Positions 18,011-27,238 of a DNA stretch of 64,000 nucleotides are shown one piece after another. This DNA comes from UBA5239 sp040391785 (GTDB lineage: Bacteria; Verrucomicrobiota; Lentisphaeria; Victivallales; Victivallaceae), in the NCBI GenBank assembly GCA_040391785.1, contig JBEBXH010000012.1, positions 37,669-101,668 on the forward strand, written 5' to 3'. Numbering within the stretch: position 1 is the first letter of the stretch; each line of letters opens with the position of its first letter. The notes beneath the pieces were generated by a model. That model worked only from the letters and a program-made list of their open reading frames with translations. It was not told where the DNA came from and made no database searches. Position numbers and translations under genes: made by a program.

Positions 18011-18994
18011 ATGATCAACATGGACGATGTCGCCGTAAAGGCAAAAGTATCGAAAGCCACAGTATCGCGGGTATTGAACGGCAAAAAGCTGGTTTCACCG
18101 AATGCCCGCGAAAAGGTGTTGGCCGCCTGCCGCGAACTCGATTACAAACTGAATCACAACATTCAGGACCTGATCCTGAAAAGCCGCAACGGCGCCACCC
18201 GCAACATCGCCTTTGTCATCGTGGACAAGGAATTCGCCGACCCCGCCTACGCGCACCTCGTCGACGGCATTTCCGAGGCGGTGAACGCGGCGCATTATCA
18301 CCTGCTGCTGGTCAAGCTCACCGGCAATGAAAACAATGTTTTCGACCTGCCCCCGATCCTGCGCGACGAACGCGTGGACGGCATCCTGCTGACCGGTGAG
18401 CTCGTGCGTAATACCGTGGAACTGGTGAAAAAGCTCGATTCCAAATGCGTGGTCATGGGTAATTACAGCGAACGGCTGCTGAGCGGGCTCGGCAGTGTCC
18501 AGAACAAGGTGGAAAACCAGATTTACAGCCTGATCGACGATCTGGCGAAAGCCGGGAAAAAGCGGATCGCGTTCGTCGAAGAATGCCCTGACAACTTCGT
18601 TTCGGCGAAACTTTTTGCCGCTTACCGCGAAGGGCTGGCCGAGCACGGACTGAAGTACGACCGCAACATCTGTTACTTCGGCAACGGCCCCTTCAGCGGC
18701 ATGTTCGATGCACTGCTCCCGCTCATGCGCGAGGATACGCTGCCGTTTGACAGCATGATCTGCCCGGATATCCGTATCGCGCGTGAAGTCAGCCATCTGT
18801 TGTTCGGTCATTTCGGTCTGAAGCAGCCGGTCAATGTCATGCTCGGCACTTTCCGCCAGTTCGGATATTTCAAGCTACCGGTGCCGACGGTTTTCGCCGA
18901 TGCGAACATCCGTAATTACTGTTCCAGCGCCTTGGAACATTTGATTAACCAGATTGAAAAACAGGAAACCCCGCGGACCATATTGATCGACTGA
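18011..18994 (+). CDS. LacI-family transcriptional regulator
   Basis: The 327-residue product has the LacI helix-turn-helix (MDDVAVKAKVSKATVSRVLN) and the hinge region, followed by a periplasmic-binding-like sensor (NIAFVIVDKEFADPAYAHLV, RVDGILLTGELV, GKKRIAFVEECPDNF). It should bind the paired TGTAAC-NN-GTTACA sites upstream and be released by a sugar ligand. It heads a plus-strand run with a pseudopilin, two DUF4838 proteins and a carbohydrate-binding protein, and faces a GH106-like hydrolase; the inducer may be a rhamnose-containing sugar, which is inference. Confidence 0.93.
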   Translation: MINMDDVAVKAKVSKATVSRVLNGKKLVSPNAREKVLAACRELDYKLNHNIQDLILKSRNGATRNIAFVIVDKEFADPAYAHLVDGISEAVNAAHYHLLLVKLTGNENNVFDLPPILRDERVDGILLTGELVRNTVELVKKLDSKCVVMGNYSERLLSGLGSVQNKVENQIYSLIDDLAKAGKKRIAFVEECPDNFVSAKLFAAYREGLAEHGLKYDRNICYFGNGPFSGMFDALLPLMREDTLPFDSMICPDIRIAREVSHLLFGHFGLKQPVNVMLGTFRQFGYFKLPVPTVFADANIRNYCSSALEHLINQIEKQETPRTILID

Positions 18995-19031
18995 TTTTTT
19001 ATAAACGCTTAATGAGATAAGGAAAAAAGTT

Positions 19032-19727
19032 ATGAAGGAACAGAAATTTACGCTTATCGAGCTGCTTGTGGTGATCGCGATTATTGCCATCCTCGCGGCA
19101 ATGCTGCTGCCGGCGTTGAACAGCGCCAGAGAGGCCGCGCGCAAAACCTACTGCATAAACACCCTGAAGCAGACCGGGACATTCACCCACATGTACCGCA
19201 ATGACAACGACGATTTCGTCGCCCCGCACTATGGGCGGTTCACCTATGAATTGGGTGTTCTCTATAACAATGCCCGTGTCGATACCGCCGCCACGCCGCG
19301 TCTGTTCGATAAATTCTGGTTTTGCCCGAGCAATGCCCGCCCGAATGCTCAGCTTGTTACGACAAATGGAGCCGTCGACAACAACCGGGCCGGCTATTTG
19401 ATCAATCACACCATGTATCAGGTCAAGGGAGCCGATACCAGTACCGTCGCGGCGGGAATACATGGCATCAAAGCCAAGGATATCAGCAAGCCTGAGCACA
19501 AAGTTTTTGTTGTCGAAGCCGACAATGCGGCTAAAACAACAATCTGGTCGCTTAACAGCATGAAGCTCGGCGACTGGCCGAATTATTGGTACTCCATGCA
19601 TGGCAACAAGGGGAACTTCCTCTTCTTCGGCGGCCACGTGGGCTCCTATTCGAAATCCGAACCGATTTATGGTACTTCCGCGTCGATGGATACCAAAAGA
19701 ATCTGGAACTCCTGGGAAACCTGGTAA
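19032..19727 (+). CDS. Pseudopilin-like protein with altered H-X9-GG tail
   Basis: This 231-residue protein has the leader MKEQK, then FTLIELLVVIAIIAILAA, the prepilin signal and helix. The tail motif reads HGNKGNFLFFGG: His, nine residues, then Gly-Gly, so the usual Asp is replaced by Gly. AAGGAAAAAAG precedes the ATG. It lies 37 bases after lacI and 23 bases before the DUF4838 gene, matching the regulator-pseudopilin-hydrolase order seen elsewhere in the window. Confidence 0.88.
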   Translation: MKEQKFTLIELLVVIAIIAILAAMLLPALNSAREAARKTYCINTLKQTGTFTHMYRNDNDDFVAPHYGRFTYELGVLYNNARVDTAATPRLFDKFWFCPSNARPNAQLVTTNGAVDNNRAGYLINHTMYQVKGADTSTVAAGIHGIKAKDISKPEHKVFVVEADNAAKTTIWSLNSMKLGDWPNYWYSMHGNKGNFLFFGGHVGSYSKSEPIYGTSASMDTKRIWNSWETW

Positions 19728-19750
19728 CATTAAAAATTAAGAGAAGAATG

Positions 19751-21676
19751 ATGAAGTATTTGTTGAGTATATTGATGTCAGGAATAGCGCTGCTGGCCGG
19801 GGCCGCGGAATCCGGGTTTGCGCTGGTGGAAAACGGCACGGCGCAGACGGCGATCGTCCTGCCCGCCCGCGCCAAAAAGGTTGAAAAATACGCGGCCGAG
19901 GAGCTGCAGAAACATATTGCGCTGATCACCGGCTGTGAACTGAGCATCGTGCGCGAGAACAAGCCGGAAGGGAACTTCCGGAATCTGATTTATCTCGGCG
20001 ACACCGAGGCGACCCGGAAGCTGGGCATCGACGTCACCACCCAGCCGAACAACAGTACGTTTCAGAAAATCACCGACAATGCGATATACCTCTTCGGGCT
20101 GGACGGCGGCGGCGCACCGCCGATGGAAGACAACACCCCGATGGGGACGCTGTTTGCGGTTTACGACTTCCTGAACCAGCAGTTCGGCGTCCGCTGGCTG
20201 TGGCCCGGCGAGGCCGGCATTTACGCGCCGAAAAGCCCCACCGTCTACAGCGGCGCGCCGCGCGAAATCATCAAAACCCAGAAGCTGCTCCACACCCGGC
20301 TGCGGGATAACAGCGGGCTCGGCAACTACAAAAAAGTACTGTCGGAGGAAGATTACCGGCGCGCGCTTTTTGAGCGCCAGCAGTGGATGCGGCGGCATCA
20401 GTTTGCGCGCGGCACTTCGTTCGAATACGGGCACGGTTTCGAGAAATACTGGTCGCGTTTCAATGAGAGCCATCCGGAGTTTTTCGCCATGCGTTCCAAT
20501 GGCGAGCGGACGCCCTTTGACATGAAGCGCGTGGACCTGGTCCAGATGTGCGTTTCCAACGAAGGTTTCCGCAAGCAGGTGATCGAGGACTGGATGACCG
20601 GCAAACAGTCCTACAAAGGGCCGTTCATCAACAGCGCGGAAAACGACAAGGTCGTGGGCGACGAGTGGTGTTTCTGCGAGAACTGCCGCGCCTGGGATCC
20701 GCCGTCCATGCGCATGACCGCCGAGCAATATCTCAAGATCAAGGCCGCCGACCCGGTGCCGAATATCCTGTCGGACCGTTATTCCCGCTTCATGCTGGAG
20801 CTGCAGAAGGAAGCCGCCAAACATAAGGAAAATCCGATCGTGCTGGGCTACGCGTACTCTGGTTACAGCAAACCGCCGGTCGAGGCGAAACTGAATGAAA
20901 ACATCATCGTCGCCATCGTGCCCCGCGAATACTATCCGCTGGAGCCCGAAGCCCGCCGTATCATGCTCAACCAGTGGGACGGCTGGCGCAAAACCGGCGC
21001 GCGCCTTTACCTGCGGCCGAATTACCTGCTGGCCGGTTATACGTTCCCGTTCATTTTTGCGCGTCAGTTCGGCGAGGATTATAAATACTGCTACGAAAAC
21101 GGCATGGTCGGCACCGACTTCGACAGCCTGACCGGCCAGTTCGGTGTGCAGGGCCCGAACCTCTACATGGTGGCGCGCCTCACCGACAAACCGGAAATGA
21201 GCGTGGACGAGGTACTGGCGGAGTATTATGACTCGTTTGGCGCAGCCTCGCCGCATGTCCGCGAATATTTCGAAATGTGGGAAGCGCTCACCAGCAAATG
21301 CGACCAGGCGTTCGGACGCAAAAACAACAAGGGCGGCTGGAACAAAATGGGCTTCCACGGACACCAGATTTACAGCATGGCCGATGTGGCAAAGGGCGAG
21401 CAAATCATGGCCAAAGCCCGGGAAGCCGTCAAGGACAATCCCGCGGACGCCGCCCGCGTGGAATTCCTGCTGAAGGGGTTGAAACACACCCGGATGACGC
21501 TTGAAACCATGCTGGCTTATCACGAATGGCACACGAATTACAACCAGGCGAACAAGGACGCGTTTGAAAATTCGTTCAAGGCGCTGGAGGAATACCGTCA
21601 AACCATCAGGCACGACCATGTCGTCAATCTGGTGTTATTGGAAAAACTTGAAACATGGATGAGCTGGAGGAGATAA
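19751..21676 (+). CDS. Secreted DUF4838 protein, putative glycoside hydrolase
   Basis: The 641-residue product has a signal peptide (MKYLLSILMSGIALLAGAAE) and then an alpha-glucuronidase-like N-terminal domain (VEKYAAEELQKHIALITGCE, NLIYLGDTEATRKLG), followed by the DUF4838 domain with FYDFLNQQFGVRWLWPGE-like VYDFLNQQFGVRWLWPGEAG, SAENDKVVGDEWCFCENCRA and GTDFDSLTGQFGVQGPNLY. DUF4838 proteins are predicted hydrolases without a settled substrate. Two adjacent ATGs exist (19748, 19751). It resembles the N-terminal two-thirds of the 22647-25373 product, so they are duplicates. Confidence 0.87.
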   Translation: MKYLLSILMSGIALLAGAAESGFALVENGTAQTAIVLPARAKKVEKYAAEELQKHIALITGCELSIVRENKPEGNFRNLIYLGDTEATRKLGIDVTTQPNNSTFQKITDNAIYLFGLDGGGAPPMEDNTPMGTLFAVYDFLNQQFGVRWLWPGEAGIYAPKSPTVYSGAPREIIKTQKLLHTRLRDNSGLGNYKKVLSEEDYRRALFERQQWMRRHQFARGTSFEYGHGFEKYWSRFNESHPEFFAMRSNGERTPFDMKRVDLVQMCVSNEGFRKQVIEDWMTGKQSYKGPFINSAENDKVVGDEWCFCENCRAWDPPSMRMTAEQYLKIKAADPVPNILSDRYSRFMLELQKEAAKHKENPIVLGYAYSGYSKPPVEAKLNENIIVAIVPREYYPLEPEARRIMLNQWDGWRKTGARLYLRPNYLLAGYTFPFIFARQFGEDYKYCYENGMVGTDFDSLTGQFGVQGPNLYMVARLTDKPEMSVDEVLAEYYDSFGAASPHVREYFEMWEALTSKCDQAFGRKNNKGGWNKMGFHGHQIYSMADVAKGEQIMAKAREAVKDNPADAARVEFLLKGLKHTRMTLETMLAYHEWHTNYNQANKDAFENSFKALEEYRQTIRHDHVVNLVLLEKLETWMSWRR

Positions 21677-21679
21677 CAC

Positions 21680-22636
21680 ATGAAAAAATTTGCAGCATTG
21701 ATTGTACTGGCCGCGCTGGCGGTGAACGCGGAAAACCTGGTACCGAACGGCTCCTTCGAGGAAGGCGTCAAGGACTGGCGTTATTTCTCGATGAAGGGCG
21801 AGGTGGAACTGCTGGACCGCAGCACTCAAGTGCGCGAGGGCGATGAGGCCGTCACCATGCAGATCAACTCCGCCGATACGGAAAAGCTGATTTCCGGCAA
21901 ATACGGCGCGTGGGGACGCCTACACAAAGAAATACCGGTAACGGCCGGCAAGACCTATCGCTTCAGCGCCTATGCTTACCCGGACAAAGGTTTCGACGGC
22001 CAGATGTCGGTCATGGTGATCGCCGGGGCCGGAAGCGGAACCAAACAGTCTTTCGGGCAAAGTCAGGCCTACGGCAAATGGCAGGAAATCAGCGGCGAAT
22101 TTGTGCCCGTCACCGAGAAATGCATGATTTTCCTGAACGCCATGGGGAACAAGGGCGAAGTCAGTTTCGACGACGTGGAACTGGTTGAAGTCGTCCCGGA
22201 TACCGCGCTTCTGAAAAACGGCAATTTCCAGCGCGGCACGGCCAGCTGGGGCTTTTCGGTACCGGATGGCAAGGTCGACGGCAAAGTGACCGCCGGAAAA
22301 GCCTTCGCCATGAAAATCCTCGAAGCTCCGGAAGCGAAACCCGCCTGGGCGCGGATTTACCAGACCGTGGAACTCCCCGCCGCCAAGAAATATGATTTCG
22401 CAGTCAAAGCCATGACCAGCGAAGACTTCACCGGCAACCTCGCGATCTGGATCAAGGACGCGAAAACCGGCGCCAATCTGCGGATCTTCAACGCCGGCCC
22501 CACCAAGGGCGAATGGAAGAAATTCAAAGGCGATTTCACCACCTCCGTCACCGGCAAGGTCGTCGTTTATCTGAACATGACCGGCAAGAGCGGCACCGCC
22601 TCCTACAGCGAAGCCACCATCGCAGAAAAGGAATAA
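21680..22636 (+). CDS. Secreted protein with two carbohydrate-binding-like domains
   Basis: The 318-residue product has a signal peptide (MKKFAALIVLAALAVNAE) and two beta-sandwich domains of the CBM4/9 type. The first begins NLVPNGSFEEGVKDWRYF and ends GEVSFDDVELVEV; the second begins LLKNGNFQRGTASWGF and ends GTASYSEATIAEKE. There is no catalytic domain. It lies between two DUF4838 genes, 3 and 10 bases away, so it probably binds the same glycan. Confidence 0.83.
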   Translation: MKKFAALIVLAALAVNAENLVPNGSFEEGVKDWRYFSMKGEVELLDRSTQVREGDEAVTMQINSADTEKLISGKYGAWGRLHKEIPVTAGKTYRFSAYAYPDKGFDGQMSVMVIAGAGSGTKQSFGQSQAYGKWQEISGEFVPVTEKCMIFLNAMGNKGEVSFDDVELVEVVPDTALLKNGNFQRGTASWGFSVPDGKVDGKVTAGKAFAMKILEAPEAKPAWARIYQTVELPAAKKYDFAVKAMTSEDFTGNLAIWIKDAKTGANLRIFNAGPTKGEWKKFKGDFTTSVTGKVVVYLNMTGKSGTASYSEATIAEKE

Positions 22637-22646
22637 AAAGGGCCTT

Positions 22647-25373
22647 ATGAGAAATACATGGTATTTGATCGTCCTCGCCGTGAGCATGCTGTGCACGGCG
22701 GCCGCCGCTGAAAAACTGCTGCTGGTCAAGGATAACCGGCCGAACAGCGCCATCGTCGTGCCCGACCGTCATCTGCCGGCAGTCGCTTACGCCGCCGCGG
22801 AGCTGCAGTATCACATCAAGCGCGCCAGCGGCGCCGAGCTGCCGGTCGTCAAGGAAAGCCTGGCCGCCGAACAGAAGTTTCCGCACCTGATTTATATCGG
22901 CGAGTGCAAAGCCACGGTGGCCAGGGAATTGAACCCGCGGACGATGATACCGAACAGTTTCATCATCAAAACCCTGGATTCCAATCTGTATATCGTCGGG
23001 TTCGACGGCTCGGGACAGGTGCTGGGCGCTTACAACAATACCCGGCTCGGCACCTTGTTCGGCGTCTATGAATTTCTGGAAAAACAGCTGCAGGTCAAAT
23101 GGCTGTGGCCCGGCGAATTGGGCGAAGTCATTCCGGCCGTCAACAATATCAGCGTCGGCGACTGGGACCAGACCTCCGAGCCGCGTTACCGCCACAACCG
23201 CTGGCGGACCCAGGACATGGTCGAGGGCTGGTCGTCCGAGGAAGCCCGCAAGCGCTACATGACCGAACAGGATGTCTGGCTGCGGCGGCAGCGCTTTGTG
23301 GTCGACGTGCCGATGAACATTCACCACGCTTTCACCCAGTTCTGGAAACGGTTCGGCGAGAGCCATCCGGAGTATTTCAATCTGCTGCCGGACGGCACCC
23401 GGCGGCCGCAGCCTCCCGCCAGCGGCGATTATGTCTCCATGGACGTCTCCAATCCCGCGCTCTGGCAGCAGATCATCGAGGACTGGAAGGCCAAGCGCTG
23501 GCCGCAGCATCAGCCGTACATCGACGCCAGCGAAAACGACGTGGTCGGCAAGTGCGTTTGTCCCGAATGCCTGAAGTGGGACGCCTCCGATGTACCCGCC
23601 GAAAAACGGCTGGCCGAGGCCACCGCCGCATACAAAAAGGGCGATCCGGACTGGATGATTCCCCTCGGCTCGCTCTCCGACCGTTACGCGAGATTCTATC
23701 TCGCCGTCCAGAAAGAAGCCGAGAAGGTCAAGCCGAATGCGGTGGTCATGGGTTTCGCCTATGCCAATTACTACAAGCCCCCGGAAAAGACGAAGCTGAA
23801 CGAGCGCATCATCATCGGCATCGTCCCGGCCATGATGTTTCCGTGGAGCGACGAAAAACGGGCGGAAACGCACCAGCAGTGGAAAGGCTGGAGCGCGACC
23901 GGCGCCAAGCTGCTGCTGCGCCCGAACTACACGCTCGCCGGGCATTGTTATCCGATTTTTTATGCGGACAAACTGGGCGAGGATCTGGCGTACTGCGCCA
24001 AAAACGGCCTGATCGGCACCGATTTCGACTCCCTGACCGGCCAGTGGGGTACGCAGGGCTTGAACCTGTACGTGCTGCCCCGGATCCTGAACAATCCCGA
24101 CCTCCCAGTCGAGCAGGTATTCGACGAATATTACAGCGCCTTCGGCCCGGCCAAAAATCAGGTGAAAGCGTATTTCGAATACTGGAAAAAAATCTCGGAC
24201 GGCGTGACCGATGACTACTGGAAACAGATCAAGGGCACCTGGGATTTCTACGCCATCGCCCATCACATTTTCACCCCGGAAGTCATGAAAAAAGGATTCG
24301 AGTTGCTGGAACAGGCGAGGCAAGTCGCCGCCGGCGACAAGACCGCATCCGCCCGGGTAGCATTTCTGAAAAAAGGGCTGAAAAATGCCGCGCTCTCGCT
24401 GCAGGTCCAGCAGGCGCTGACGCAGTACCGTCAGGACGGCAATTTCGCCCCTTACAAACAGGCCCTGAACGCGCTTGACGAGTACCGTCAGCAATGCGAA
24501 CCGGACAACATCGCCAATATGGGCACCCTCCGTTACCGCGAGCGCACCCGCTGGCCGCAGGCAAACAGCAGCCAGGAATGGGGCAAACTGCTTGATATCC
24601 GCTGGAAATTCAGCTTCGATGCCGATAAAAAAGGCGAGGAATCCGCCTGGTACGCGGACAATTTCAACGATACCGCGTGGCCGCAAATCGCCGTCACCGA
24701 CTTCTGGACCGAGAGCGCCGTCGGCAAAGAATGGCACGACCAGAACGGCAAAGATTATCAGGGCCTCGGCTGGTACCGTACCACGTTCAAGCTCGAAAGA
24801 CCGCCTGTTCCGCGCCGCTATTTCCTCGTTTTCGGTGCAGTGCACGGCACCTGCCGGATCTGGATAAACGGTCAGGAAGCCTACACCCGCCCGTACGGCG
24901 GCGCGACCGATCAATTCCTGCGCGGTCCCTTCCAGGTGGAAATCACCTCGCTGGTCCGGTTTGACCGCCCGAACACCGTCGCGGTCCGCACGGAGTACGT
25001 CGACGGCGCCGGCGGCATGTGGAAACCGGTGTGGCTCTACGACGCAGAAACTACCGCCGAAACCGGCAAATTTCAATCCATAGAACTCGACTCCGCCAAC
25101 AAAGCGCTGACCGGATTCACTCAGGATATCCCGGTGGAAAAAGGCAAGACTTACAAGCTCAGGCTGTGGGTAAAAACCTCCTACAAATTCAACGGCCGCG
25201 CCGAGATCGCCATCGGCAACAAAACCGCCGCAGTTTCCTCCACCGACGACGTCTGGGCTCAAGTAGTGATCGACGGCATCACCGCCTCCGAAAATCAGCT
25301 GAAGCTCACGCTGAATCTGGCGAACGGCATCGGCAGCGTCTCATTTAACAATGTCGAACTGATGTCAAACTGA
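22647..25373 (+). CDS. Secreted multidomain DUF4838 protein with sugar-binding domains
   Basis: The 908-residue product has a signal peptide and the same N-terminal and DUF4838 parts as the 19751-21676 product (VYEFLEKQLQVKWLWPGELG, DASENDVVGKCVCPECLKWD, IGTDFDSLTGQWGTQGLNLY), to about residue 630. A GH2-type sugar-binding jelly-roll follows (WYADNFNDTAWPQIAV, WYRTTFKLERP, VRTEYVDGAGGMWKPVWLY), then a C-terminal CBM-like sandwich (VEKGKTYKLRLWVKTSYKF to IGSVSFNNVELMSN). It is probably a surface or periplasmic enzyme; the substrate is unknown. The repeat array at 25385-25487 follows. Confidence 0.87.
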   Translation: MRNTWYLIVLAVSMLCTAAAAEKLLLVKDNRPNSAIVVPDRHLPAVAYAAAELQYHIKRASGAELPVVKESLAAEQKFPHLIYIGECKATVARELNPRTMIPNSFIIKTLDSNLYIVGFDGSGQVLGAYNNTRLGTLFGVYEFLEKQLQVKWLWPGELGEVIPAVNNISVGDWDQTSEPRYRHNRWRTQDMVEGWSSEEARKRYMTEQDVWLRRQRFVVDVPMNIHHAFTQFWKRFGESHPEYFNLLPDGTRRPQPPASGDYVSMDVSNPALWQQIIEDWKAKRWPQHQPYIDASENDVVGKCVCPECLKWDASDVPAEKRLAEATAAYKKGDPDWMIPLGSLSDRYARFYLAVQKEAEKVKPNAVVMGFAYANYYKPPEKTKLNERIIIGIVPAMMFPWSDEKRAETHQQWKGWSATGAKLLLRPNYTLAGHCYPIFYADKLGEDLAYCAKNGLIGTDFDSLTGQWGTQGLNLYVLPRILNNPDLPVEQVFDEYYSAFGPAKNQVKAYFEYWKKISDGVTDDYWKQIKGTWDFYAIAHHIFTPEVMKKGFELLEQARQVAAGDKTASARVAFLKKGLKNAALSLQVQQALTQYRQDGNFAPYKQALNALDEYRQQCEPDNIANMGTLRYRERTRWPQANSSQEWGKLLDIRWKFSFDADKKGEESAWYADNFNDTAWPQIAVTDFWTESAVGKEWHDQNGKDYQGLGWYRTTFKLERPPVPRRYFLVFGAVHGTCRIWINGQEAYTRPYGGATDQFLRGPFQVEITSLVRFDRPNTVAVRTEYVDGAGGMWKPVWLYDAETTAETGKFQSIELDSANKALTGFTQDIPVEKGKTYKLRLWVKTSYKFNGRAEIAIGNKTAAVSSTDDVWAQVVIDGITASENQLKLTLNLANGIGSVSFNNVELMSN

Positions 25374-25384
25374 AATTTTTGAAA

Positions 25385-25487
25385 CACGGAATTCACGGAA
25401 AAACACGGAAATTTCATTAAAAGATTTTCGTGTTTTTTTATGGACAAAAAAAGAATTTTTCTTCCGTATTTTCCGTGTTTTCCGTGG
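25385..25487. repeat. Inverted array of CACGGAA repeats
   Basis: The left arm (25385-25411) has three CACGGAA units and the right arm (25462-25487) has the complementary TTCCGT(G) units. They enclose an AT-rich loop that holds a T-run. Placed after a gene stop, it may end transcription. A second copy lies at 26239-26300. Confidence 0.7.
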
Positions 25488-25520
25488 TTTAAAATAAAGA
25501 ATGTGAAAAGTGCCCATCTC

Positions 25521-25548
25521 TTGAAAATCGGTAAAGCGGTGCTATAAT
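25521..25548 (+). promoter_or_regulatory. Candidate promoter of the histidine phosphatase gene
   Basis: TTGAAA (25521-25526) and a consensus TATAAT (25543-25548) are 16 bases apart, 35 bases before the start codon. Confidence 0.6.
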
Positions 25549-25583
25549 AAAGTTTCAATTCTTATTCACAGGAAGTGACCGGC

Positions 25584-26228
25584 ATGGAACTTATTACCGA
25601 TTTTATTTTGATCCGCCACGGGCAGACGGGCGATAATCTCACCGGCCTGCTGCAGGGCCACCGCAACAGCTCACTGGACGAAACCGGCATTCAACAGGCC
25701 GAGTGCGCCGCACGACGGCTGCAGAAAAATCATTTTGACGTCATTTACAGCAGCGATCTGGACCGTTCGTTCAAGACGGCCGAAATCATTGCGGTTCCTC
25801 ATAATCTGCCGGTGATCCCCTGCCCCGCCCTGCGCGAATGGCACCTGGGCGATCTCGAAGGGCGTCACCGCCAGGAATTGATCGAAAAATATCCCGAAAT
25901 CATGAATTCGTTCAAATACGAGAGCGGCGATATTCCGGTGCCCGGCGGCGAATCGCGCAAGGATCTTTACCGCCGCGTGTCGGACTGCCTCGATGAACTG
26001 GCCGCGCGCCACGCCGGACAAAAAATCCTGCTGGTATCACACGCGGGAACCATACGGGCAATGTTCCATCACATCGTGGGGCGCGTGTCAGGCACGGCCA
26101 TGCTGCCGCAGGTCGGCAACGGCTCATACAGCCGTTTCTGCCGCCGCGAAAACCTCTGGCAGCTCTGTACCTGGAACGATGTTTCTCACCTGGCCCAGAT
26201 CGGCTTCCGCGACAGCGTGACCTTTTAA
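25584..26228 (+). CDS. Histidine phosphatase family protein (phosphoglycerate mutase-like)
   Basis: The 214-residue product has the family's catalytic elements: ILIRHGQTGDN at the N-terminus with the phosphorylated His, YSSDLDRSFKTAEII, REWHLGDLEG with the acid, and LLVSHAGTIRAM with the second His. It is probably a cytoplasmic sugar-phosphate or cobalamin-type phosphatase; the substrate is not readable. The ATG at 25584 lies 8 bases after AGGAAG and is preferred over a GTG at 25575. CACGGAA repeat arrays lie on both sides of the gene. Confidence 0.88.
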   Translation: MELITDFILIRHGQTGDNLTGLLQGHRNSSLDETGIQQAECAARRLQKNHFDVIYSSDLDRSFKTAEIIAVPHNLPVIPCPALREWHLGDLEGRHRQELIEKYPEIMNSFKYESGDIPVPGGESRKDLYRRVSDCLDELAARHAGQKILLVSHAGTIRAMFHHIVGRVSGTAMLPQVGNGSYSRFCRRENLWQLCTWNDVSHLAQIGFRDSVTF

Positions 26229-26238
26229 GGGAATTTAA

Positions 26239-26300
26239 ACACGGAATTCACGGAATTTTTTTAAACTTCCTTTTCCGTGCTTTCCGTGTTTTCCGTGTTT
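26239..26300. repeat. Second inverted array of CACGGAA repeats
   Basis: The left arm ACACGGAATTCACGGAA (26239-26255) pairs with a right arm of TTCCGTG units (26267-26300). It sits between convergent genes (phosphatase and AraC), where it could act as a terminator in both directions. Same repeat family as 25385-25487. Confidence 0.7.
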
Positions 26301-26316
26301 AACAAAAAAGCGAAGA

Positions 26317-27144
26317 CTACCGCCATTCAGAGGGGCGTTTGCCGGTGCTTTTTTTGATGAAACGGCAGAAATAATTGACGTCGCGGAAACCGGACTGCTC
26401 GGCGATATCCACCAAGGTCAAGCGGGTGTTCTGAAGCAACGACAGCGCCTTCTGCAGCCGCAGTTGGCTCAGGTATTCGGAGGGCGTGCTGTTCGTTTTT
26501 TTGCGGAAGATGCGCAGCAGCGTGGTCCGGTCGATTTCCAGCTCGTCGGCCAGGGTTTTGATGCTCAGGTCAGGATTGGCCAGTTGCGAACGGCAGATCT
26601 GGAAAATCTTGTGCAAGGTCTGGTTTTCAAAGGTGGCGGCTTCGTTGGTGCCGCCGGCAGCGGTCAGGATGTTGCAGATTTCGCAGAACATCCGGCGCCA
26701 GCTGTACGGCGAGCGCTCCAGCAGGTGATTTTCGAAGTTGATGAAATTCTGGTGCGGACACGGCCCGGCATGGAAAGCCGTCCGCGGATATTGGAAAGAC
26801 ATCATAAAATCAGCTGCCTGGGGTCCGTCGAAAACAAACCAGCGGTACTCGCAGGCCTCCGAGCGCGTCCGGATCACATACGGTTCGTCCGGCAGCCGGT
26901 AAATGACGTATTCCGGCCTCATAATATGAAAGGTACCGTCGATCTCAAACTCCGTATTGCCGCTGATCCCCCAGAAGAGCTGGACGAAATTTTTCTCGCC
27001 CGGCTTGACGTTTTCCTGAATGCCCGGCGAACAGAAAAAGTGGCCGATCGAGCGCGGAAAAACCGGCAACGCGATGTCCGGATAACGGTTGAGCTCGGGA
27101 CGGAAATAACAATGGCTGCGATTTAACGTTTTTTTCTTATTCAT
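26317..27144 (-). CDS. AraC-family transcriptional regulator
   Basis: The 275-residue product has an N-terminal cupin-like sugar-sensing domain (FVQLFWGISGNTEFEIDGT) and a C-terminal double helix-turn-helix of AraC type (LADELEIDRTTLLRIFRKKT and LVDIAEQSGFRDVNYFCRFI, ending GKRPSEWR). It is divergent from the GH4 gene across 94 bases containing a 12-base palindrome, so it probably activates that gene in response to an alpha-galactoside. Confidence 0.92.
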   Translation of the reverse strand: MNKKKTLNRSHCYFRPELNRYPDIALPVFPRSIGHFFCSPGIQENVKPGEKNFVQLFWGISGNTEFEIDGTFHIMRPEYVIYRLPDEPYVIRTRSEACEYRWFVFDGPQAADFMMSFQYPRTAFHAGPCPHQNFINFENHLLERSPYSWRRMFCEICNILTAAGGTNEAATFENQTLHKIFQICRSQLANPDLSIKTLADELEIDRTTLLRIFRKKTNSTPSEYLSQLRLQKALSLLQNTRLTLVDIAEQSGFRDVNYFCRFIKKSTGKRPSEWR

Positions 27145-27156
27145 GCATCAATAATC

Positions 27157-27208
27157 CAGTATATACTGCTAAAATCCTATATATTTTTTAAAAACTTAGT
27201 GCTATAAT
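27157..27208 (+). promoter_or_regulatory. Operator palindrome and -10 box for the GH4 gene
   Basis: CAGTATATACTG (27157-27168) is a perfect palindrome in the AraC/GH4 spacer. TATAAT (27203-27208) lies 30 bases before the GH4 start, but no -35 consensus is found at the right spacing, as expected for an activator-dependent promoter. Confidence 0.55.
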
Positions 27209-27238
27209 AGATTAAATGCAAATTTTTCGGAGGAAAAA

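Noticed and set aside
22548..25262. A 904-codon open frame on the minus strand opposite the DUF4838 gene
   Set aside because: It is a shadow frame: the plus-strand product has a signal peptide and known domains, while the minus-strand translation has none. GC-rich third positions keep the antisense frame open. The same applies to long antisense frames at 33238-35568, 49434-51410 and 15478-17706.
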